From Vibrio gazogenes (lineage in GTDB: Bacteria > Pseudomonadota > Gammaproteobacteria > Enterobacterales > Vibrionaceae), in NCBI RefSeq assembly GCF_002196515.1, contig NZ_CP018835.1, positions 3,224,001 to 3,288,000 of the forward strand: a stretch of 64,000 bases of DNA, in the 5' to 3' direction. Within the stretch, counting starts at the first letter, position 1. Each line of letters starts with the position of its first letter. Below, piece after piece: positions 50,270 through 60,400 of the stretch. Below the pieces are notes generated by a model. That model did not search any database. It saw nothing but the letters and a program-made list of their open reading frames with translations, and was not told where the DNA came from. A program made the position numbers and the translations under genes.

Positions 50270-51335
50270 ACTAACGAAAAATGATATTGAAGCATTGGAA
50301 ATCGGTACTGCTATTTTGGGGACCGGTGGTGGTGGTAATCCGTATTACGGGAAGCTGCACGCGATTGCAGAAATGGAAAAAGGATCAAAAGTTAATCTGA
50401 TTCGTTTAAGTGAATTAGATGATGATGCTCTGGTTATTTCGGTTGGTAACATTGGTGCGCCGGCTGTCTCCATGGAAAAGATATGTGAGGGTCACGAAAT
50501 TGTTCGTGCGATTCGCGCTATCGAAGAAGACATGGGTAAGAAAGTCGATGCCATTATTCCGGTAGAAATCGGTGGGGCGAACGGTCTTCGTCCAATCGCT
50601 ATTGCCGCGATTACCGGGTTACCTCTGGTCGATGGTGACGGTATGGGGCGCGCTTTCCCGGAAATGCAGATGACAACATACAGTATTTATGGGCACTGCA
50701 GTGTACCTGCTGCGATGTCAGATGCACATGGTAATACGGTGATTTTCAAGAATCTGGTGGATGAGTTCTGGTTGGAACGTTTAGCCCGCGCATGTGTTGT
50801 GCAAATGGGTGGTGGTGCCGGGATGGTTGAAGCGCCAATGAAAGGGAGCTTTGTTAAGAAATACGCTGTACCTGGCACGGTGACTCAGGCAACCAATCTT
50901 GGTTTGGCGGTAATGCGTTCACATGTCGAAAAAACCAATCCTATCGAAGAAATCTGTGCCCATGAAAATGGCAAGGTGTTGTTTGAAGGTAAAATTGTCG
51001 ATCTGGAAAGAAACATGGTTGCTGGTTTTACCCGCGGTAAAGTGAAGATCGAAGGTTCTGGTAGATTTGCTCAAAGCCAAGCCAGCATTGATATTCAAAA
51101 TGAAAACTTGATCCTGAAAGTTAATGAGGCCGTTGTTTGTAGTGTACCTGACCTGATTATCATCCTGGATATTGAAACGGGTCATGCGATTACGACCGAA
51201 ATCTTACGATTCGGTCAAAAAGTCGCGGTGTTAGCGATTCCGTGCCACCCGTTACTACGTTCCGAAAAAGCTTTGGAAATCATCGGTCCGGCGGCGTTTG
51301 GATACCCGGAAATTCAATACGTACCATTTAACTAA
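50262..51335 (+). CDS. DUF917 family protein (S-methyl thiohydantoin desulfurase-like)
   Basis: 358 residues with the DUF917 pattern: GTAILGTGGGGNPYYGK near the start, IIPVEIGGANGLRPIAIAA and LPLVDGDGMGRAFPEMQM in the middle, and a beta-rich C-terminus. I chose the ATG at 50262, which overlaps the end of the HyuA-like gene; the longer frame adds 16 residues read out of the previous gene. Members are linked to HyuA-like proteins in many genomes and may form a partner subunit. No enzyme activity can be assigned from sequence alone. Confidence 0.9.
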   Translation: MIELTKNDIEALEIGTAILGTGGGGNPYYGKLHAIAEMEKGSKVNLIRLSELDDDALVISVGNIGAPAVSMEKICEGHEIVRAIRAIEEDMGKKVDAIIPVEIGGANGLRPIAIAAITGLPLVDGDGMGRAFPEMQMTTYSIYGHCSVPAAMSDAHGNTVIFKNLVDEFWLERLARACVVQMGGGAGMVEAPMKGSFVKKYAVPGTVTQATNLGLAVMRSHVEKTNPIEEICAHENGKVLFEGKIVDLERNMVAGFTRGKVKIEGSGRFAQSQASIDIQNENLILKVNEAVVCSVPDLIIILDIETGHAITTEILRFGQKVAVLAIPCHPLLRSEKALEIIGPAAFGYPEIQYVPFN

Positions 51336-51388
51336 GTTTTTGGATAACTAAGGTCTTTTGACCTTTTACGATAAAGGAACTATCACAT

Positions 51389-52963
51389 ATGAAAACGACA
51401 ATGGTTGCTGCGTTAACCGCAGCTGTACTTACCAGTGGCACCGCATTCGCAGAAAGTTATGATGATTTAACGGCGACAATGAATGTGATTCAGGTCGTCG
51501 GTAGTATTGACCCGGCAAAGGTGTCTGACTACACCGAATACATGATGGCAGTAAACTTGTACGACGGTTTAACGACGGCTGATACAACAGGTAAGATCGT
51601 TCCTCATCTTGCCAAAAGCTGGGATATTTCACCGAATGGTAAAACATTTACGTTCCATCTCGACGAAAATGCGAAATTTCAGGATGGCTCACCGCTTGAA
51701 GCAAAAGATGTGGTTTATTCTACAAAGCGCATGTTAACGCTAAACCAGGGTCCGGCTGGGTTCTTCCAGCCCTACCTTGATGCTGATGGGGTAAAAGCCA
51801 CGGATGCTCACACTGTCACATTCACGCTGAAGCAACCATCGTCTGCTTTTCTGGCAATGACGCCGATTCTGTTCATTATTAATTCAGACGTAGCTCGGGA
51901 GCATGCGGGTAAAAATAAATGGGCGGAAGAATACTTAGCTTCGAACACGGCAGGTACCGGTGCGTACGAATTGGGTGAATGGCAACGGGGTAGCCGCATT
52001 ATTCTGGAACGCAACCATGACTACTTTAAAGGCTTTACTGGTCATCCACTTGAGAGAGTTCGTATCTTGATCACCAATGATGAATCAACCATCAAAGCGT
52101 TAGCAAACAAAGGGGAACTTGATTTAAGTAGCACTTATCAGGCGAATGAAACTTTGTCAGCCATTGATAAGCTGAAAAATTATCATATCCAACAACTGAG
52201 TACAGCAAGTGGTTACTACGTTAAATTTAACAACCAGCTAGCACCGACAGATGATGTGAATATCCGTAAAGCGATTGCTCTGGCCATTGATTACGACCTC
52301 ATTAATGAAGACTTGCACCCGGGTGAACCGATGGCGGGCCCATTGGCATCATTGTTTAAAGATTCGCACTTGGATTCGCTTGAACCGCCAAAACTGGATC
52401 TCGCGAAAGCAGCGGAGTACGTAAAAAAATCTAAATACGCAGGTCGCCCGATTCCTATTACGTTAGGTTATGTCGCGGGGTCTGCTTATGAAGAAGAAAT
52501 TGCTCTGATGATGCAGGCGAACTTACAGACAATCGGCTTTAAACCCACGCTTCAGGCTGACCCTTGGAGCCGTATTACTGAAATTGCAGCTAAGCCAGAA
52601 ACAACACCGAATGTAAACCAAATCTTCTTTGGTCCAACGTATTCGTCACCGCTTTCTGTGTTCTATAACCAGTACTCTTCAAAATCTGCCGGTTCTTGGG
52701 CGTCTATGTCATGGCTGAACGATCCAAAGGTTGACGACATGATTGATGCGGCGGGTACAACGTTAAACGACGACAAACGTAATGCGATCTATCAAGATTT
52801 ACAAAAATATATCGTTGATAATCAGGTCGATACTTTCCTTCAGACAACATATTACCGTATGGCGGTTAATAACTGTTTGAGCGATATGAAGTTCATTCCG
52901 ATTCAGAGCTTCTACTACGATTTCTCTCACTTTAACTGGTTGTGTCGTCCGGCAGGTCGTTAA
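51389..52963 (+). CDS. Periplasmic substrate-binding protein of the peptide-type ABC importer
   Basis: SBP family 5 (DppA/OppA-like) protein of 524 residues. Signal peptide MKTTMVAALTAAVLTSGTAF with cleavage after AFA near residue 22, no lipobox, so soluble in the periplasm. The core shows NLYDGLTTADTTGKIVPHLA, PNGKTFTFHLDENAKFQDG and VNIRKAIALAIDYD, typical of the family. AAGGA lies 9 bases before the start. It supplies the two permeases and the fused ATPase; placing it between metabolic genes ties uptake to the HyuA/DUF917/DUF1177 functions. Confidence 0.95.
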   Translation: MKTTMVAALTAAVLTSGTAFAESYDDLTATMNVIQVVGSIDPAKVSDYTEYMMAVNLYDGLTTADTTGKIVPHLAKSWDISPNGKTFTFHLDENAKFQDGSPLEAKDVVYSTKRMLTLNQGPAGFFQPYLDADGVKATDAHTVTFTLKQPSSAFLAMTPILFIINSDVAREHAGKNKWAEEYLASNTAGTGAYELGEWQRGSRIILERNHDYFKGFTGHPLERVRILITNDESTIKALANKGELDLSSTYQANETLSAIDKLKNYHIQQLSTASGYYVKFNNQLAPTDDVNIRKAIALAIDYDLINEDLHPGEPMAGPLASLFKDSHLDSLEPPKLDLAKAAEYVKKSKYAGRPIPITLGYVAGSAYEEEIALMMQANLQTIGFKPTLQADPWSRITEIAAKPETTPNVNQIFFGPTYSSPLSVFYNQYSSKSAGSWASMSWLNDPKVDDMIDAAGTTLNDDKRNAIYQDLQKYIVDNQVDTFLQTTYYRMAVNNCLSDMKFIPIQSFYYDFSHFNWLCRPAGR

Positions 52964-53028
52964 TACACCATCATGCAGTGGAGGGCCGCCTTCACTGCAT
53001 TCTCCCGTGTCGTTTTAGGTAATGGATT

Positions 53029-53958
53029 ATGTCGTTAAAGCAAACTATGACTGTGTTTGATTTGCTTGAAGATTCACAGGTAACAGGTCATGCTGTTGTC
53101 GCTCTGTTTGAGCACTTCGAGGGGGTCACTGCGACCACATACCCTGTCAAAGGGGATAAAGGCAGTACCGATATTGTGCGCATTGATATTCTGGGTACGA
53201 AAGGTAAAAAAGAGCAGGGTGATGCGCCGACGCTGGGTATTATTGGTCGACTCGGCGGTATTGGTGCCCGACCGGCCAGAATCGGTATGGTATCAGACGC
53301 GGATGGCGCAGTTGCTGCGATTGCCTGTGCTTTAAAACTGGCCACCATGCGTCAGCGAGGTGACGGCTTAGCGGGGGATGTGGTGATTACGACGCATATT
53401 TGTCCTTCTGCTCCTGTTCGTCCGCATAAGCCCGTGGACTTTATGGATTCACCGGTAACAACCGCCGAGATTTTACCTCATGAGGTGATTGACGAATGCG
53501 ACGCATATCTGTCGATCGATACCACGAAAGGCAATCGTTATATCAACCACAAAGGTTTTGCTATCTCACCGACAGTGATTGATGGTTATATTTTGCATCC
53601 GGCTGATGATCTGATTGAATTAATGGAATTTGTCACGGGTAAAAAAGCCGTGTGCTTTCCACTGTCGACCGCTGACATCACCCCCTATTCGAATGGCCTT
53701 CATCATATTAACAGTATTATGCAACCAGCAACGGTAACGAATAAGCCTCTGGTAGGTATTGCTATCACCACCGAAACCTCAATTCCGGGTTGTGGTACTG
53801 GTGTGAGCCATGAAACGGATATTGCTGTTGTCAATGCGTTCTGTATTGAAGTTGCTAAGGCTTATGGGCGCAATGAATGTTCTTTTTATAGCGAAGAACA
53901 GTTTGAAGGGCTGAAGAAACACTATGGCTCAATGAGCCATCTGGTTCGTGAAAGTTAA
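53029..53958 (+). CDS. DUF1177 family protein
   Basis: 309 residues; function unknown. Conserved-looking blocks are VVITTHICPSAPVRPHKPVD, LPHEVIDECDAYLSIDTTKG and GCGTGVSHETDIAVV. The His, Asp, Glu and Cys residues in these blocks could form a metal or catalytic site, which is inference. No signal peptide, so cytoplasmic. It is the last gene of the ABC operon and stops 17 bases from the end of the convergent regulator gene. DUF1177 genes often accompany peptide-type ABC transporters, so an amidase-like or racemase-like step on the imported compound is a reasonable guess. Confidence 0.85.
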   Translation: MSLKQTMTVFDLLEDSQVTGHAVVALFEHFEGVTATTYPVKGDKGSTDIVRIDILGTKGKKEQGDAPTLGIIGRLGGIGARPARIGMVSDADGAVAAIACALKLATMRQRGDGLAGDVVITTHICPSAPVRPHKPVDFMDSPVTTAEILPHEVIDECDAYLSIDTTKGNRYINHKGFAISPTVIDGYILHPADDLIELMEFVTGKKAVCFPLSTADITPYSNGLHHINSIMQPATVTNKPLVGIAITTETSIPGCGTGVSHETDIAVVNAFCIEVAKAYGRNECSFYSEEQFEGLKKHYGSMSHLVRES

Positions 53959-53975
53959 ACTCTTTATGGTATTCC

Positions 53976-56336
53976 TTAATGAATCCAACCCTTGTCATTT
54001 GCTAATTGAACTAAAGCCTGGCGGTTTTTCAAATCAAACTGCCTGAAGATGTTCTTCAAATGAAATTTTACGGTACTTTCGGACAGTCCTGTGTATTGAG
54101 CAATTTGCTTATTCGAAAGGCCTTCTGCTAAGCGCTGAATGATAAGCAACTGCTTATTTGTCAACTCGGTGACATTGATTTGCCTGCCGCTGAGTTGACA
54201 TTTTTCTTCCCAATGTAAAATCGCCTGCTCAAATTGAGTGTATTGAATCCGCTTTTTCTCATCCGCTTTTATTTTCTTTAGTATTGGATTCAGCCAATGC
54301 ATTTCCAGTAGTAGGGGGAGCCACAAATTCAGCTTATATGCACGATAGAACAGTGATAGCAGTTTGGTGGTCACGATCGAGGTATGGCCGTTGTGCCATA
54401 ACAGTTTGATTTCCTGTAGTGAATAACAGATATCTGACCAAGCTGTATCATTTCGTTGATCCCAGTTTGTTTTTGGTGACTGGGGCGTTTTGTGGATGGT
54501 GATTAATCCAATATCGTTACGATAGTTAAGCCACTGATAAAACTCGGCAAATGAGCCAATCACCGTCGCTTTACTATCATTGATTTGATTTAGTTTGGTT
54601 TGTGCTTCTACCCAGCGCTCCTGCTGTTGCAGAATAAGAATCAACAACAGGTTGAAATAGAGCGTTGCATGAGGGTCTGAAAATCGGATTTGATATTCAT
54701 AATGAAGTTCATCAAGAAGCGAAACAGCCTGTTCAAAATCATAATTGATCAGTTGTGTTGCAATACCGAAAAAGTCGAATTGGGTGATAAATTCCGGCCA
54801 GACTTCCGAGTGTTTACGTAAGATAGACACTTTATTCCATGATTTCAGTGCTGGAGAGCTTTCACCACGCATGAGCGCTATCATGCCATCGACAAGATCG
54901 ATGAAGTTGTGCTCAAAACTCAACGTGTGATAAAAGCTGATGCGTTTAATATAACGCTTTGCTGCCTGACTGTGTTCAGCGGCAACATCAATATAACCCA
55001 TACGCAAGTTAATCCGTGCCAGATTGAAATGGCAGTAGAAGATGAGGTATGGGATGTTATTTTTAATGGCGAGCTCTAATTCTTTACGCTGATATACAGC
55101 AGCCTGAAACCAGTCACCGAGGTTGCTATAATGAATCGATACCATACCGTAGTAGTTCATAATCGCGTTTTCATCTGCGGACAGATGGAATTCGAGTTGA
55201 TGTAACTTGTCGAGTTTAAAGTCGTCGGAAGTTGCGGCGAAATAGGTATCGTATTTCGCTAGGATCAGGATGGCGATAGCTCGATCTTGTTCGTGTCGAT
55301 AGTACGGCTGCTTGAGCAATTGTAAGTTTTCGATAAAGCCACGCGCTTCTACAAATTGCTGGTTTTTAAACAGATAGATTGTTTTTGCCCAGCATAGTGA
55401 CAGCTCACTCTCAATAATTTCAACCGGGAATGCATCAAGAATTTGTTTTAATTCAGAAAAACCATGATAGTACCCGTACATGCCACTGCCACTTTGTTTG
55501 AACCAGTGTATGGCTAAGTCGATGTTTTGAGTATTGATAGCGGTTTGAATAGCGATGTATATTTGACCGCTTTTATAGTGATTTTTAGCCACGATGCGCA
55601 TCGCTTCCTGATAAATTCGCGGATCGGCTCTGGCGATACTTTCTAATGTGTCTCGCAAGTATGGAATGCCCAGGATATAGCGCTCATCTCTGTCCAGCTC
55701 AATGAGCGGAGCGAGGTTTTCAATATGCGCACTCTCAAGCGAGACCAGATTTTTTTTGATATTGGCGCTAAAAGCCAGTGCGATCAAAAGTCGTTGTTCA
55801 TGGTAAGACAGGCTTGGAAGTATCCTTGCCTGAATAAATTCCTGCAGTGATTCTTTGTATCGCTCGCTATCCAGTTCTTTCCAGTTGGCAACCAGTACCG
55901 GCCAACCTTTAGTCTGCAAATAAATATCGCTGTAATTATCCGGGTACAACTGTGCGATTTCATGTTGAGAGAACAACAGCGAGTGTTGATCAATCAGGGT
56001 GATTTTTTTGTATAGCAGCGCTTCAGAAATTAATTTGTTGTTGCCTATCCAGTTGGCACTAATAAATAAAGTCTGGTCTTTCGCTTCAAGCAGCGGACAC
56101 ATTTGTAACACCTGGTCCAGATGTTGATAAAACGCTCTTCCTAGCGGATCCCAAATTAAGTGACCACTCGGCTCGGTATCTTCAGGGTTCGGAAGCGAAT
56201 TATAAATATCGCATTTCAGATAGTCAGAAAGTTGTTTCAATACCGTCGATTTTCCGCTGCCCGCCATACCATTTAAAATGACAATCGGGGATTTTTGGGT
56301 CGTGATGAAATGCAGGAGGGAGAAGCGTTCAATCAT
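53976..56336 (-). CDS. MalT-like LuxR-family transcriptional regulator with STAND ATPase
   Basis: Large regulator of 786 residues. N-terminal P-loop ILNGMAGSGKSTVLKQL of a STAND-type ATPase, a long helical TPR-like sensor region, and a C-terminal LuxR helix-turn-helix (LTNKQLLIIQRLAEGLSNKQ, LSESTVKFHLKNIF). MalT-type proteins bind an inducer, oligomerise with ATP and activate a neighbouring operon. It faces the ABC operon tail to tail and is its obvious candidate regulator. Its N-terminal ATPase is divergent from MalT, so the inducer cannot be guessed. Confidence 0.9.
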   Translation of the reverse strand: MIERFSLLHFITTQKSPIVILNGMAGSGKSTVLKQLSDYLKCDIYNSLPNPEDTEPSGHLIWDPLGRAFYQHLDQVLQMCPLLEAKDQTLFISANWIGNNKLISEALLYKKITLIDQHSLLFSQHEIAQLYPDNYSDIYLQTKGWPVLVANWKELDSERYKESLQEFIQARILPSLSYHEQRLLIALAFSANIKKNLVSLESAHIENLAPLIELDRDERYILGIPYLRDTLESIARADPRIYQEAMRIVAKNHYKSGQIYIAIQTAINTQNIDLAIHWFKQSGSGMYGYYHGFSELKQILDAFPVEIIESELSLCWAKTIYLFKNQQFVEARGFIENLQLLKQPYYRHEQDRAIAILILAKYDTYFAATSDDFKLDKLHQLEFHLSADENAIMNYYGMVSIHYSNLGDWFQAAVYQRKELELAIKNNIPYLIFYCHFNLARINLRMGYIDVAAEHSQAAKRYIKRISFYHTLSFEHNFIDLVDGMIALMRGESSPALKSWNKVSILRKHSEVWPEFITQFDFFGIATQLINYDFEQAVSLLDELHYEYQIRFSDPHATLYFNLLLILILQQQERWVEAQTKLNQINDSKATVIGSFAEFYQWLNYRNDIGLITIHKTPQSPKTNWDQRNDTAWSDICYSLQEIKLLWHNGHTSIVTTKLLSLFYRAYKLNLWLPLLLEMHWLNPILKKIKADEKKRIQYTQFEQAILHWEEKCQLSGRQINVTELTNKQLLIIQRLAEGLSNKQIAQYTGLSESTVKFHLKNIFRQFDLKNRQALVQLANDKGWIH

Positions 56337-56533
56337 AATGTTACAGTCATGCTACGTGTTGTTATCACGCTAACATAATGTTAGAGGAAAGCAACCGTTA
56401 ACCATTGGTAGTAAAGGCAATTGACAGTGGTTGCGTATGAAAAAGTAGATGATCTTGTGTTCAGCGCACAGCGGATGAAATTCGCTAAGCCACGACAACT
56501 TGACGCAAGGTCCGATGAAGGTTAGAGGGAAAA

Positions 56534-56559
56534 TGCCCGCTGAATAAGCGGGCAATTTT
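56534..56559 (-). terminator. Terminator after csiV
   Basis: TGCCCGCT and AGCGGGCA form an 8-bp G+C-rich stem with a 5-base loop and a TTTT tail in the minus direction. It lies between csiV and the regulator of the island and marks the right border of the accessory region. The rest of 56337-56605 holds nothing that I can support. Confidence 0.8.
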
Positions 56560-56605
56560 GATCGTGATGAACACACTCAAACAGTGCTTTACTCTGATTA
56601 TGTCG

Positions 56606-57388
56606 CTACGATGGATCCGGCACTTTTCTGACCTGTAAAATAATGCCCATCAGAGGATGATCGAAATAGAGCGTTTCACCGCTGCGCATTCTGCGTTTTT
56701 GGTCCAGTCGATATGACTTCAGAAAACGTTCTTCTGTGACTGTCGGAGAGATCGATTGAAGGTGACCAAACTGAACATTGTCATCTTCGTCTGTGGCATC
56801 TTGTGAAAAATCAACCGGGGTTTCTTCAACAGCAATATCCCGAACACTCGGTTCTTTCAGATCCAACAGAGCATCGACATAGAGATAATGTTGTACATAG
56901 ACCTGTAATTTTCCATCTAGCTCATACAGGGGCTTCGGCACAGCTTTTTCAACTGTATCTTCAATGGGAGATTGCTGAGCTGCTGTCGACGGTGTGATTT
57001 CACGGCCGTCCGGATGAAACTGAGATGAGTAATCTTTGCCGGCTAAAATATGAAACGCAGGGGCATTTGCTTTACCTTCATCACCCTGACGCCAAGCGGT
57101 ATGCAGCAATACCTGGAAGCCTGCATGATTTTTCAGGTTCTCTTCCTGCTTGTTCAACTTGTATTCTGAGGCCGGTAATCGTGTGACACCTTTTTGGTCG
57201 AGATAGGCCTGAGACCCCAAATTACCTGTATTTTTGTAATCTATCGGTGGGAGCACATTGGGCCATGTCTCATTGGTTTGTTCAGCATTCACGACGCGCT
57301 TAAAAATGATCACTTCAATGTCAAATTGGCGTTGTGCCCAAGAAGGCATGGCAATTAATAACATTAGCAGTGGGATCAGCTTATTCAT
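56606..57388 (-). CDS. csiV: Peptidoglycan-binding protein CsiV
   Basis: Periplasmic protein required in vibrios for activity of the PBP1a synthase and its activator LpoA. Signal peptide MNKLIPLLMLLIAMPSWAQ, then the family core FDIEVIIFKRVVNAEQTNETWP and HAGFQVLLHTAWRQ. I start at the ATG at 57388 with GGAG 5 bases upstream (260 residues); the longer frame adds 18 residues before the signal peptide. It follows mfd on the same strand, the Vibrio order. Confidence 0.9.
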   Translation of the reverse strand: MNKLIPLLMLLIAMPSWAQRQFDIEVIIFKRVVNAEQTNETWPNVLPPIDYKNTGNLGSQAYLDQKGVTRLPASEYKLNKQEENLKNHAGFQVLLHTAWRQGDEGKANAPAFHILAGKDYSSQFHPDGREITPSTAAQQSPIEDTVEKAVPKPLYELDGKLQVYVQHYLYVDALLDLKEPSVRDIAVEETPVDFSQDATDEDDNVQFGHLQSISPTVTEERFLKSYRLDQKRRMRSGETLYFDHPLMGIILQVRKVPDPS

Positions 57389-57441
57389 TATGACTCCATT
57401 ATGACCTAGCAGGCGATTCTCATCATGATTGCTCCCTGACA

Positions 57442-60400
57442 TCAGGAAGCCGGTAGTATATTTTGCTGAAATTCATTCAGCATATCTCGGATAAAACCCA
57501 GTCGTTGGTTTCGTTCTTCCAGCGGCAGGGTAAATTTAAACTTCGTTGGGCCATCCATTCCGTATTGTTTGGGTTGAGACTGTAAGAGTTGCACTAAATA
57601 CGCGGGATTAATACTAGCATTAAGATCAAATTCAATATAACCACCTTTACTGTGTGCTTCAATTTTCTTAATGTTCAGTGCAGCGGCTTCCAATTTCAGT
57701 TTACTGATTTCTAACAGGTTGAGTGCAGCATCCGGCAGTTTGCCAAAGCGATCAATCAATTCTACCCGCAATTCATTCAGTTCATCAGGATTCGACACAC
57801 TTGCGATTTGCTTATACATCGACAGGCGGGTATTGATGTCTGGAATATAGTCATCGGGAAGCAGAGCCGGTAACCGGAGTTCCACTTCTGTTTGCGTTTT
57901 CAGTAAGTCGTCGAGGGAAGGCTCTTTACCGGATTTCAGCGCATCGACCGCCTGCTCAAGCATTTCCATATAAAGTGTAAAGCCGACGGACTGGATTTGT
58001 CCGCTCTGTTCTTCACCGAGTAGCTCGCCCGCGCCCCGGATTTCAAGGTCATGGGTTGCAAGCGTAAATCCGGCCCCCAGATCTTCAAGAGAAGCCAGAG
58101 CTTCTAACCGTTTGACGGCATCTTTGGTCATCGCTTTCGGATGTGGGGTCAACAAGTAAGCGTAGGCTTGGTGATGTGAACGCCCGACTCGTCCCCGTAA
58201 CTGGTGGAGTTGCGCGAGGCCTAATGTGTCGGCCCGGTGCATAATGATCGTATTGGCGGTCGGTACATCAATCCCCGTTTCAATGATGGTCGTGCAAACC
58301 AGCAGATTAAAACGCTGATGATAAAAATCATTCATAATGCGTTCCAGTTCACGTTCACGCATCTGACCATGTGCCACGGTAATCCGGGCTTCGGGAATCA
58401 GTTTCTCAAGATCGGCCGCGACTTTATCAATCGTTTCAACCTGATTATGCAGATAGTACACCTGCCCGCCACGCATGACCTCACGCAATACTGCTTCTCG
58501 GACAATCGTCGGATCACTTTGCCGGACAAATGTTTTAACGGCTAAGCGTCGTGCGGGTGGGGTCGCAATGATGGATAAATCTCGCATCCCGCTCATTGCC
58601 ATATTCAACGTTCTGGGAATCGGTGTTGCCGTGAGCGTGAGGATATCAACATCTGCCCGCATCGCCTTGACTTTTTCTTTCTGACGCACCCCGAAGCGGT
58701 GCTCTTCATCAACAATCAATAGCCCGAGATCTTTAAATTTCAACTCGCTGGAGAGGAGTTTATGGGTGCCGACTAAAATATCAATCTTGCCATCCGCCAC
58801 ATCTTGCAGGATTTGTTTCTGTTCTTTGGCTGTTTTAAAGCGAGAGAGAACTTCAACGCGGATGGGATGATTGGCAAAGCGGTCTCTGAAGTTTTCAAAA
58901 TGTTGTTGCGCCAGCAACGTTGTCGGCACTAAAACTGCGACTTGTTTGCTGTTATCGGTACAGACAAAGGCCGCGCGCATGGCAACTTCTGTCTTACCGA
59001 AACCGACATCACCGCAGACTAAGCGATCCATGGCTTTGTTTTGACACATGTCTGAAAGAACAGCGTTGATCGCCATTGACTGATCATCCGTTTCTTCAAA
59101 CGGGAAGCTGGCTTTGAACGTCGCATACTGTTCACGATCCAGCGCGAAGACATGGCCCGGCTTTAACTCTCGTTTGGCGTAGACATCCAGTAATTCGGCC
59201 GCGACGTCCCGGGCTTTCTCTGCGGCTTTACGCCGCGCTCTGGTCCAGCTTTCTCCACCCAGTTTATGAATCGGGGCATTTTCATCGGCACCACCGGAAT
59301 AGCGACTAATCAGGTTCAGTGCGGAAACCGGAACATAAAGCTTGGCTTCTCCCTGATATTCCAGCGTGACATATTCTGTGGTAATGCCACCCACTTCTAA
59401 TGTCTGTAATCCGATATAACGTCCGATACCATGATCAATATGAACTACGGGCTGGCCGGGTTTGAGTTCTGCAAGATTACGGATGATCGCGTCACTATTG
59501 GTGACTCGTTTGTCTTTCTTTCGCCGTTGGACAACCCGATCGCCAAGAAGATCACTTTCACAAATCAAGGCAACCTGTTGTTCATGCAGGATAAACCCAT
59601 GCTCAGCCGTTCCGAGGATCAACGCATATTTTTCATCACTCAGACAAGCATCCTGAAAAGACGGCAGTGTCGTCGGGCGTAATTTGATCCGTTGTAGGAG
59701 TTCGAGCAGCGCTTCACGACGACCTTCCGATTCGACGGAGAATACAATTTGTCCCGTATGGGATTCAACAAACTGACGCAGTGCTGCTAATGGCTCTTTA
59801 TGCTGGTGCTGCGCTTTGATTTCCGGGAGCGGGGAGACTTGAAGATTGAACCGTCCCGCTTTTTCAGTGACAGGTTTACTATGAACCTGAAATTGTGAAA
59901 AAGGTTTCAACATGGCAAAAAGTTGATCTTTTTGCAGCCAGAGTTCAGCAGGTTCAAGCAGTGGCCGTAATGGATCAACGCGTCTTTGTTCATAACGCTC
60001 ATGAACATCATTCAGAAACCGATCAATCGATGGTTCAATATCACCGACGACAATCAGCTGAGTCTCTGGCGGTAAATAGTCGAAGAGCGTTTCAGTGTGA
60101 TCGAAAAACAAGGGTTGCCAGTATTCAATACCTGCCGGCCATATCCCTTTTGAGACTTGCATATAGACGGATTCAGGTTCTCTGGAGGCTTCAAAACGCT
60201 GACGAAAGCGGCTCCGGAACGCTTCGATTGCCGTGGCCGTTGTCGGGAACTCGTGAGCCGGCAGAAGCCGAACTTCTTGAATTTCTTCTATCGAACGCTG
60301 ATTTTCCGGATCAAAGGTTCGAATGGTGTCAATCTCATCATCAAAAAAGTCAAAACGATAGGGGAGGTCGCTGCCCATTGGGAACAGGTCGAGAATAGCT

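Noticed and set aside
45064..56336. Flanking repeats or an integrase marking the ABC island as a mobile element
   Set aside because: I saw no direct repeats, tRNA target or integrase at the borders, so transfer remains inference from gene order only.
56370..56576. Minus-strand frame of 68 codons between the LuxR-type regulator and csiV
   Set aside because: It runs through the csiV terminator hairpin and shows no family features.
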